NCBI GenBank assembly: GCA_040081555.1
Contig: JBEBGG010000065.1
Span: 1 to 19,045, forward strand
Direction of reading: 5' to 3'
Length of the DNA: 19,045 bases
Origin: CADEEX01 sp040081555
Lineage (GTDB): Bacteria; Acidobacteriota; Vicinamibacteria; Vicinamibacterales; CAVVIG01
Below, piece by piece: positions 14,351 through 19,045 of the stretch. Position numbers and translations under genes: made by a program. The notes under the pieces were generated by a model. That model was not told where the DNA came from. It worked only from the letters and a program-made list of their open reading frames with translations, and did not search any database. The number at the start of each line of letters is the position of its first letter. Position 1 is the first letter of the stretch.

Positions 14351-14857
14351 GTGGCAGCACATCAGCTGTATCTCATTCGTCACGGCAGGGCCGAGGAACG
14401 CGGTGATCGCTGGCCCGACGATTCCAAGCGACCGCTGACCGACGATGGCAGCGAGCGCGTGCTGAAGGCGGCCCGAGGGCTTGAGCGCCTGGGAACGACG
14501 CTGGATGTCGTGCTCACAAGTCCGTTCGTCCGCACGCACCAAACCGCGGAGCTGACAGCGTCGGCCTTCGATAGTCGACCACCGATCGTGACGCTGGACT
14601 CGCTGACCCCCAACGGGTCGTTTCAGGCATTTCTCGAGGATCTCGAGAAGCAGGCCAGGCGTTCGAAAGTGGCCATCGTTGGTCACGAGCCGGATCTCGG
14701 GGAGATGGCCGCCCGGCTTTGCGGGTTGCGTCAGCCGCTGCCATTCAGGAAGGGCGCCGTCTGCCGAATCGATGTGAACACGATTCCGCCCTCGAGCGCT
14801 GGTACGATTCGCTGGTTCATGACGGCCACGATGCTTGGGGCGCTTCGCAAGCGGTGA
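14351..14857 (+). CDS. sixA: Phosphohistidine phosphatase SixA
   Basis: A 168-residue histidine-phosphatase-superfamily protein. RHG at 10-12 gives the nucleophile H11; SPFVRT carries R61; GHEPDLGEM at 111-119 gives the second catalytic H112. Length and motif spacing match SixA, which removes phosphate from His residues of phosphotransfer proteins (HPt domains in E. coli, PTS proteins in later work). Start is GTG at 14351, four bases after the CHAD stop, with GGAAGG about 14 bases upstream inside the CHAD end; translation is probably coupled. The pairing with a CHAD gene suggests a substrate connected with phosphate metabolism, but this is inference. It converges on the small minus-strand gene with only ten bases between stops. 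Confidence 0.92.
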   Translation: MAAHQLYLIRHGRAEERGDRWPDDSKRPLTDDGSERVLKAARGLERLGTTLDVVLTSPFVRTHQTAELTASAFDSRPPIVTLDSLTPNGSFQAFLEDLEKQARRSKVAIVGHEPDLGEMAARLCGLRQPLPFRKGAVCRIDVNTIPPSSAGTIRWFMTATMLGALRKR

Positions 14858-14867
14858 GGCCACCGCT

Positions 14868-15089
14868 CTAGCTTTCGACGGGAACCACCAGCCAGCCGCG
14901 GGCCGTCAGCTGATCGACTTCAAGTTGCAGCATCGCCATGGCGCGCTCGACGCGATGCCAGTCCTGGTAACGATCTGTGCGGCGCATCCTGGCGTCCTCC
15001 TCCAGCGTGACTTCCCACCCCGAAGGTGCAACCGCTGAGATGGAATAGCGTCTAACGTGATCGGCAAGACGAAGATTCAGTTCGAACAT
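14868..15089 (-). CDS. Small conserved-looking hypothetical protein
   Basis: A 73-residue protein I do not recognise. It begins MFELNLRLADHVRRYSI, has a beta-like middle (APSGWEVTLEEDARMRR), a helix with HRVERAMAMLQLEVDQLTARGW, and ends in beta residues. It has no signal peptide, membrane helix or Cys motif. The amphipathic pattern and normal codon use, with start in the divergent gap before the DUF6526-like gene, favour a real gene over chance. No clear Shine-Dalgarno sequence precedes the ATG (AGGCCC lies ten bases upstream). A small regulatory or toxin-antitoxin role cannot be shown. Confidence 0.6.
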   Translation of the reverse strand: MFELNLRLADHVRRYSISAVAPSGWEVTLEEDARMRRTDRYQDWHRVERAMAMLQLEVDQLTARGWLVVPVES

Positions 15090-15148
15090 GTGACAGGGCC
15101 TCGACGAGCGGATGGGCAGTCATTGTGACTCGGCCCCGCTGGTGGGGG

Positions 15149-15168
15149 TGTAAATTCTCGGTAACGAA
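15149..15168. promoter_or_regulatory. Putative response-regulator box upstream of the DUF6526-like gene
   Basis: TGTAAATTCTCGGTAACGAA contains GTAA twice with an 11-base period. It shares 14 of 20 positions with 16409-16428, giving the consensus TGTWAAWTCTSGGTWACG. OmpR/PhoB-type regulators bind such 11-bp direct repeats. TAAATT (15151-15156) could alternatively be a -10 hexamer for ATG 15181. Confidence 0.4.
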
Positions 15169-15180
15169 GGGACGACTGAG

Positions 15181-15609
15181 ATGGCAGAGCAGAATTTCAA
15201 GAACCACACGCAGGTGGTGCCGGGTTTCCTGAGCGCGACGTTTGTCATCCTCGTCTGGTTCGGGTGGAACGTCTATCGTCTGACCCAGGGCGTCACTGCT
15301 GACAGCGTCATCACGTTACTGGTCAGCGCCAGCCTGCTGGTGCTGGCGTTTTCTATGCGCACTCAGGTGCTGACCGTGCAGGACCGCCTGATCCGTCTCG
15401 AGTCCAGACTACGCATGCGCGAACTGCTGCCGGCGGATCTGGCGGCGCGCGCGGCCGACCTGCCGGTCAAGCAGCTGGTGGCGATCCGCTTTGCGGGCGA
15501 CGACGAATTGCCGTCGCTGGTCAGCGATGTGCTCGCCGGCAAACTGACTGAGCCGAAGGCGATCAAGCAGGCCGTGAAGCAGTGGCAGGCCGATCACCTG
15601 CGGGCCTAG
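15181..15609 (+). CDS. DUF6526-like two-helix membrane protein
   Basis: A 142-residue protein resembling the DUF6526 family, whose function is unknown. It opens with AEQNFKNHTQVVP, typical of that family, followed by two membrane helices at about 14-33 and 42-58 and a cytoplasmic part with QDRLIRLESRLRMRELLP, LPVKQLVAIRFAGDDELPSLV and a C-terminal IKQAVKQWQADHLRA helix. The start ATG has AAGGGA eight bases upstream, a good ribosome-binding site. The gene is alone on its strand and converges on the response regulator 61 bases downstream. A candidate regulator box overlaps its promoter region. Confidence 0.82.
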   Translation: MAEQNFKNHTQVVPGFLSATFVILVWFGWNVYRLTQGVTADSVITLLVSASLLVLAFSMRTQVLTVQDRLIRLESRLRMRELLPADLAARAADLPVKQLVAIRFAGDDELPSLVSDVLAGKLTEPKAIKQAVKQWQADHLRA

Positions 15610-15670
15610 CGAAGGACGAACATCACGAGGGCGCGAAGGGCCCGAAGGGTCGCTTCGAGAACAGTCCCGG

Positions 15671-16360
15671 TTAGTCGATGAATCGGTAGCCGAGGCCGAC
15701 CACCGTCTCGATCTGGCGGCCGGCGCCTCCGAGCTTGCTCCGCAGGCGTCCAACGTGTACGTCTACCGAGCGCGTCTCGACCATCCGGTCGTAGCCCCAC
15801 ACGCGCTCAAGCAGCCGGTCGCGCGACACGACGCGGTTCTTGTTCTGCACCAGATACCGGAGCAGTTCGAACTCGCGTCGCGTCAGGCGAATCGCCTCAC
15901 CGTCCACGGCCACCGAGACGGCGTCGAAGTCGGCCATCAGCCGACCGCCCTGGTAGCCGGCCGCCGGCCGGTCGTCCACTCGGGTCGAGCGGCGCAGGAC
16001 CGCACGCACGCGCGCGCTCAGTTCGCGCAGGCTGAACGGTTTGGTGACGTAGTCGTCCGCGCCAAGTTCCAACCCGGTCACCCGGTCGCTCTCGCTCGAC
16101 TTGGCCGTGAGCATGATGATCGGCAGGTGGCGTGCGTCAGAGCGCGCACGAAGGAGGCGGCAGACTTCGAGGCCACCGAGGACGGGGAGGTTGAGGTCGA
16201 GAATGATCAGATCCGGCGGTCGTGCCGAAACGGCTTTCAAGGCCGCATCGCCGCTGCCGACGATTTCGGCCTCGGCGCCGGTGCTCCGCTCGAGCGTGTG
16301 CTTGATCAGTCCAGCGATGTCCTGTTCGTCTTCGACGATGAGCACTCGATGCTTGAGCAT
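15671..16360 (-). CDS. OmpR/PhoB-family response regulator (orphan)
   Basis: A 229-residue regulator. The receiver domain (3-120) has the acidic pair E10/D11, phosphoacceptor D55 in LIILDLNLP, T85 and K107. The winged-helix DNA-binding domain (about 138-227) has IRLTRREFELLRYLVQN, VVSRDRLLERVWGY, RSVDVHVGRLRSKL and a GLGYRF end, as in PhoB and OmpR. The frame continues upstream to 16615, but the receiver begins at Met 16360 (MLKHRVLIVEDE), so that start is chosen. No sensor kinase gene adjoins it, so it is an orphan here. Nearby pstB and phoU make a PhoB-like role possible, but PhoB paralogues are many and the gene name is not justified. A palindrome and an 11-bp direct repeat lie just upstream of its start. 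Confidence 0.93.
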   Translation of the reverse strand: MLKHRVLIVEDEQDIAGLIKHTLERSTGAEAEIVGSGDAALKAVSARPPDLIILDLNLPVLGGLEVCRLLRARSDARHLPIIMLTAKSSESDRVTGLELGADDYVTKPFSLRELSARVRAVLRRSTRVDDRPAAGYQGGRLMADFDAVSVAVDGEAIRLTRREFELLRYLVQNKNRVVSRDRLLERVWGYDRMVETRSVDVHVGRLRSKLGGAGRQIETVVGLGYRFID

Positions 16361-16381
16361 GTGATGAGATGACAGTAGCGA

Positions 16382-16393
16382 CGACAGGTGTCG
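16382..16393. promoter_or_regulatory. Palindrome CGACA-GG-TGTCG upstream of the response regulator gene
   Basis: A five-base perfect inverted repeat with a two-base centre, 21 bases before the regulator start codon. It could form a hairpin in the leader or be an operator. Short palindromes like this arise by chance in GC-rich DNA, so the call is weak. Confidence 0.25.
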
Positions 16394-16408
16394 CCGCCGT
16401 ATCGGAGG

Positions 16409-16428
16409 TGTTAAATCTGGGTTACGCC
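16409..16428. promoter_or_regulatory. Putative response-regulator box in the divergent gap
   Basis: TGTTAAATCTGGGTTACGCC has GTTA repeated with an 11-base period and matches 15149-15168 at 14 of 20 positions. It lies in the 129-base gap between the regulator and the secreted protein gene. For the latter, TATTCT (16447-16452) could be the -10, with the box near the -35 position, as with activator sites of PhoB-type regulators. Confidence 0.4.
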
Positions 16429-16489
16429 TCGGATCCAGGGCCGTGCTATTCTCCGGTCCAGTCGGCCTTTCGCTCTTCAGAGGAGCTGC

Positions 16490-16945
16490 GTGCCCGTCCC
16501 GAGCCTTCGAGCCCTTCGTCTTGCGGTGGCGTTGATCATCCTGGCCTGGCCCCGGCCCGCCGCCGCGCAGTGGATCTCCTACGACAGCGACCCGCGCAAC
16601 ATTCTTGAAGGCCATTGGTCATCGTGCGTCGAGCGGGATGGGCGTTACAGCGAACGTGTCTACGACCACATCGTCGGAGGCGTGCCACAGTTCGAAGTCC
16701 ATCTCGGTCCCCGGCGCGAGTTCGGCCTGTTCCTGGGTGTGCAGGACGAGCATCGTGAACACGATTCGCGGGAGAACCTGCTGAAGCCCTTTCTGGTCCC
16801 GATGGACTCGACCAACCGCGCCCAGCGCCGTTGGGAGATTCCTTCGCTGAAGCTGGTGATGACGGTGTCGCTAGGCGCCGGTACATCGTTTGATTGCGAG
16901 AACTGGTACGTCGTGCTCGCACCCCTTGAGAAAACGTCGCAGTAG
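16490..16945 (+). CDS. Secreted hypothetical protein
   Basis: A 151-residue protein I do not recognise. Residues 1-26 are a signal peptide (RALRLAVALIILAWPRPAAAQ, with an AAA-Q type cleavage site). The mature part has two Cys residues (SSCVERDG and SFDCENWY) that could form a disulfide, and it is mostly beta with a charged middle (EHREHDSRENLLKPF). Start is GTG at 16490 with AGGAG four bases before the gap, a good ribosome-binding site. The next ATG is far inside, so GTG is the only sensible start. The SemiSWEET gene begins six bases after its stop, so the two are co-transcribed. The exported, disulfide-capable small protein next to a sugar transporter could be an accessory, but this is only context. 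Confidence 0.7.
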   Translation: MPVPSLRALRLAVALIILAWPRPAAAQWISYDSDPRNILEGHWSSCVERDGRYSERVYDHIVGGVPQFEVHLGPRREFGLFLGVQDEHREHDSRENLLKPFLVPMDSTNRAQRRWEIPSLKLVMTVSLGAGTSFDCENWYVVLAPLEKTSQ

Positions 16946-16951
16946 TTCCGG

Positions 16952-17194
16952 ATGGAGTATCTCGGCTTCCTCGCTGGGGCGTTGACGACAGCGGCCTTCA
17001 TTCCACAGGTCTGGAAATCGGTCCGCACGCGATCGGTCAACGATCTGTCGATCGCGATGCTGCTGCTGTTCAATGGCGGGGTCGTGCTGTGGATCGTCTA
17101 CGGCTGGTTGCTCAAGTCTCCGCCTGTGATTGCCGCCAACGTCGCGACACTCCTGTTGAACATTCCACTCCTGGTGCTCAAACTGAAGTCGTAG
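16952..17194 (+). CDS. SemiSWEET (PQ-loop/MtN3 family) sugar transporter
   Basis: An 80-residue membrane protein of the SemiSWEET family, which forms dimers of three-helix bundles and carries mono- or disaccharides down their gradient. Three membrane helices are visible: about 3-21, 34-52 and 57-77. The PQ motif lies at P18-Q19 (AAFIPQVWKSVRTRS), and the third helix carries N64 and N71 (AANVATLLLN), in the usual place for the substrate-gating Asn. The length is typical for bacterial members. It follows the secreted unknown protein by six bases. No Shine-Dalgarno sequence is obvious, in keeping with translational coupling to the preceding stop. No sugar operon surrounds it, so the substrate is unknown. 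Confidence 0.9.
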   Translation: MEYLGFLAGALTTAAFIPQVWKSVRTRSVNDLSIAMLLLFNGGVVLWIVYGWLLKSPPVIAANVATLLLNIPLLVLKLKS

Positions 17195-17267
17195 CGGCCG
17201 ATCATGTTTTCAGCGCCGTGAACCTGGCGCAGCCGAAACGTTACAGCGCGCCCGTAGGCTCGGACCG

Positions 17268-17303
17268 ATGACGACAGGCCCCGAAGGGCAACGGCGGCGA
17301 TGA
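17268..17303 (+). other. 11-codon upstream ORF overlapping the glycosyltransferase start
   Basis: ATG 17268 opens an 11-residue frame (MTTGPEGQRRR) whose TGA at 17301-17303 overlaps the ATG of the GT2 gene (ATGA). GCCC-CGAA-GGGC inside it (17278-17289) is a small hairpin whose right arm includes the GAAGGG that would serve as ribosome-binding site for the GT2 gene. TAGGCT lies seven bases before the mini-ORF start. It may be a leader peptide that couples translation, or a chance frame; there is no further support. Confidence 0.3.
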
Positions 17304-18031
17304 CGATCACCGTGATCGTGTGCGCCTACAACGAATCTCGCTGCCTTCCAGCCTGCCTCCATTCGCTCCTCGCGCAAACCCGCCCACCTGACGAGATTCT
17401 CGTCATCAACAATGCCAGCACCGACGACACGGCTGACGCGGCCCGGCGGATACCCGGTGTTCGCGTGGTCGATGAGCCGGTCAAGGGGCTGGTCACGGCA
17501 CGGGAAACGGGTCGGCGGCAGGCAAGCGGTGACGTGCTCGCGTATGTGGATGCGGATTGCCGGGCGCCGCTGCAGTGGCTGGAGCGCGTGGAACGCCGCT
17601 TCGTACGTGCCCCAGCGCAGGTCGCCGTGACCGGTCCGTACCGTTTCTATGATTGGGACATCATCGGCCGCAGCCTGATTCGCGCCTACGACTATGTGGT
17701 CGCGCCGCCCACGCACGCCGTTGTGCACTACGGCTTTGCCGTTGGCGCGATCCTCTACGGCGGCAACTTCGCGGTGCGCCGTGAGGCGCTCGAGCGCATC
17801 GGCGGCTTCGATCGCACTATCGAATTTCACGGTGAGGACACCAACCTCGGCCGCCGGCTCACGCCAATCGGCTCGGTTGGTATCGCGCGCGACTGCTGGG
17901 TGTGGACATCGGCGCGGCGTTACCGTGCCATGGGCAAGCGGAAGGTCATTGGACTCTACGTGCGCAACTTTTGGTCGGAGATCCTGCGGCACCGACCGTC
18001 TGACCGCACGCATCTTGACGTGAGGGCGTAG
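17300..18031 (+). CDS. Family 2 glycosyltransferase
   Basis: A 243-residue GT-A-fold glycosyltransferase that moves a sugar from a nucleotide-sugar donor to an acceptor not readable here. The N-terminal nucleotide-binding part has VIVCAYNES 5-13, NNASTDDTADAA 37-48 and the metal-binding DAD 84-86 (YVDADC). A catalytic base region appears as FHGEDTNLGRRL 177-188 (E179/D180), and YGGNFAVRREALERIGGFD 153-171 is typical of the acceptor side. No membrane helix, so it probably acts in the cytoplasm on lipid- or wall-linked acceptors. The start ATG is preceded by GAAGGG 11 bases upstream. An 11-codon upstream ORF overlaps its start. The PHP-domain gene follows three bases after the stop, so the two form a pair. 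Confidence 0.92.
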   Translation: MTITVIVCAYNESRCLPACLHSLLAQTRPPDEILVINNASTDDTADAARRIPGVRVVDEPVKGLVTARETGRRQASGDVLAYVDADCRAPLQWLERVERRFVRAPAQVAVTGPYRFYDWDIIGRSLIRAYDYVVAPPTHAVVHYGFAVGAILYGGNFAVRREALERIGGFDRTIEFHGEDTNLGRRLTPIGSVGIARDCWVWTSARRYRAMGKRKVIGLYVRNFWSEILRHRPSDRTHLDVRA

Positions 18032-18034
18032 CCG

Positions 18035-18778
18035 ATGCCGGGATACGAACCATTCATGCTCTGCGACTTCCATGTCCATACCAGCTGGAGTGATGGTCGT
18101 CTGTCACTTCGCGAGGTGGTGGACCTTTACGGCCAGACCGAGCGTTTCGATGTGATCGCGATTACCGACCACATCCTCATGAAGGGCGACCTCCTGAAGC
18201 GCGCCGGTCGTATCGCCTCGCTCGGTCTGAAGAACTTCTCCGTGACCGAAGAGCAGTTTCCCGCCTACCTTGATGACATCGAGAAGGAAGGGGAGCGCGC
18301 CCTGAAGAAATACGGCCTGCTGCTCATCCCCGGCGCTGAGGTGACACAAAACAATCTTCGCAGCCGCAAGAACTCGCACATCATTGCGCTTGGCCTACGG
18401 GATTACATCAGCGCCGATCAGTCGGCCGAAGAGATTCTTCGAGAGATTCGTCGGCAGGGGGCGCTCAGTATTGCTTGCCACCCGCACCATCGCACAACCA
18501 GGCGTATCGAGATCTCGACGTGCCACTTGTGGGACAACCGCAAGACGCTGGCGCCGCTGGTCGATGTGTGGGAAGCGGCCAACCGGGACGATCTCTTCTC
18601 AGTGACCAGCCTCAAGCACTACCCCTACGTCGCCAACAGCGACTTCCACAAGGCCAAGCACCTGTACTCGTGGAAGACCCTCCTCAAGTGCCCCAAGAAC
18701 TGGCCCGCCATCGCCGCCGCTCTGCGCGCGAATGTCGATGTGGCGCTGACGCTCTACCGCAACGGCACCGCAGCGTAG
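18035..18778 (+). CDS. PHP-domain metal-dependent phosphoesterase
   Basis: A 247-residue protein of the PHP family, which uses two or three metals held by His, Asp and Glu residues to cut phosphomonoester or phosphodiester bonds. Motifs in order: DFHVHTSWSDG (11-21, H13, H15, D20), ITDH (43-46, D45/H46), PGAEVT (99-104, E102), NSHIIALG (113-120, H115), CHPHH (148-152) and NSDFHKAKH (201-209, D203/H205). All classic ligands appear present, so it should be active. Members act on nucleotides, AMP-type products or histidinol phosphate; substrate is unknown. The ATG lies three bases after the GT2 stop, so both are made from one message. In the ordinary reading this pair handles a glycan or nucleotide-sugar byproduct, but this is a guess. 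Confidence 0.9.
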   Translation: MPGYEPFMLCDFHVHTSWSDGRLSLREVVDLYGQTERFDVIAITDHILMKGDLLKRAGRIASLGLKNFSVTEEQFPAYLDDIEKEGERALKKYGLLLIPGAEVTQNNLRSRKNSHIIALGLRDYISADQSAEEILREIRRQGALSIACHPHHRTTRRIEISTCHLWDNRKTLAPLVDVWEAANRDDLFSVTSLKHYPYVANSDFHKAKHLYSWKTLLKCPKNWPAIAAALRANVDVALTLYRNGTAA

Positions 18779-18816
18779 CCCCCCAAGGGAGGGCCTCGGG
18801 TCAATCGTCGGGGAAG

Positions 18817-19045
18817 TTACGGCATTCCTTGGTGTACCTGCCGTTGGCGGCCGAAGCGACCAGTCTGTCGCCAGCCGCGCCAGTGGCACTTTTCGCACCG
18901 GAACGGGCGTCGGTCGGCCAGCGACGCGGCGAGTCGTTCCCACCAGCGCCGCCGAGACGGCCTGACGTACTCAGATCCGCAGTGGGGACACTTCGCGGCG
19001 ACGTCCGATAAGCCGCTCGCGGAGTCGTCCAGTGCGGGCCCGCGC
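18817..19045 (-). CDS. Zinc-ribbon protein, C-terminal part (5' end beyond the window)
   Basis: The minus-strand frame is open from 19044 to TAA at 18817-18819, giving 75 visible residues without a start codon in view. It contains CPHCGSEYVRPSRRRWW, then RLAASLADRRPFRCEKCHWRGW, that is a C-x2-C and C-x2-C pair about 27 residues apart, a four-Cys zinc ribbon. The second half (C-E-K-C-H-W-R-G-W, then a basic tail) matches the short zinc-ribbon proteins with a basic central helix common in GC-rich bacteria; their function is mostly unknown. The frame converges on the PHP gene (38-base gap). Codon-position GC and motif quality support a real gene. Confidence 0.75.
   Translation of the reverse strand, partial: RGPALDDSASGLSDVAAKCPHCGSEYVRPSRRRWWERLAASLADRRPFRCEKCHWRGWRQTGRFGRQRQVHQGMP

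Noticed and set aside
15610..15670. Terminator hairpin between the DUF6526-like gene and the response regulator
   Set aside because: CGAAG/CTTCG arms are short and there is no T-tract; repeated GAAGGG/CGAAGG words explain the apparent pairing.
15671..16615. Longer start for the response regulator, giving 314 residues
   Set aside because: The first 85 residues are Arg/Pro-rich without a domain and cross the divergent promoter region. The receiver domain starts exactly at Met 16360.
17210..18079. 289-residue minus-strand frame opposite the glycosyltransferase
   Set aside because: Shadow of GT2, whose DAD and NNASTDD motifs are clear on the plus strand.
18779..18816. Terminator between PHP and zinc-ribbon genes
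   Set aside because: Only loose CCC/GGG runs, with no stable stem or T-tract.

Overview
The window is GC-rich, densely coded bacterial DNA. Its gene content includes several Ser/Thr kinases of the GGMG type, PEGA-domain proteins, a PP2C phosphatase, an FHA protein, and a Ppx/PstB/PhoU cluster facing CHAD and SixA genes. This suggests an acidobacterial chromosome, perhaps of the Vicinamibacteria type. That assignment is an inference from gene style, not from a marker gene. I see no rRNA, tRNA, CRISPR array, transposase or phage gene. The largest gene-free stretch is about 224 bases (8332-8555).

Region 1 (1-8.6 kb). A truncated plus-strand gene ends tail-to-tail, sharing CTAG, with a six-gene minus-strand operon. 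In transcription order the operon encodes a PP2C phosphatase, a soluble Ser/Thr kinase, an FHA protein with a long linker, a membrane Ser/Thr kinase with an external PEGA-like tail, a secreted TPR plus beta-propeller protein, and a secreted TPR/PEGA/PDZ protein. Every one of the five junctions is a 4-base overlap (ATGA or GTGA), so the six products are probably made in coupled amounts. A good promoter lies just upstream, with an 11-bp direct repeat and a CCAC/GTGG palindrome. The set looks like one phospho-signalling device linking the cell envelope to the cytoplasm: writers (two kinases), eraser (PP2C), reader (FHA) and envelope-facing partners. The FHA linker carries six to eight acidic-Thr motifs that look like an array of phospho-acceptor sites.

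Region 2 (8.5-10.1 kb). A PAS-LuxR regulator and a metallo-beta-lactamase-fold hydrolase are divergent. Both have a -10-like hexamer six to eight bases before the start codon.

Region 3 (10.1-14.9 kb). A phosphate/polyphosphate module. Minus-strand Ppx/GppA, PstB and PhoU are tightly packed. Divergently transcribed CHAD protein (polyphosphate-binding family) and SixA phosphohistidine phosphatase follow. No pstS, pstC or pstA is present. A tandem GACTCCC repeat forms the extreme 3' end of ppx.

Region 4 (14.9-17.2 kb). A small unknown protein, a two-helix DUF6526-like membrane protein, an orphan OmpR/PhoB-type response regulator, a secreted unknown protein and a SemiSWEET transporter. The same 18-20 bp element, built on an 11-bp direct repeat, lies upstream of the DUF6526-like gene and in the divergent gap between the response regulator and the secreted protein gene. 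It is a candidate binding site for that regulator.

Region 5 (17.2-19.0 kb). A GT2 glycosyltransferase, preceded by an 11-codon upstream ORF, is coupled to a PHP-domain phosphoesterase. These are followed by the 3' end of a minus-strand zinc-ribbon gene that runs off the window.
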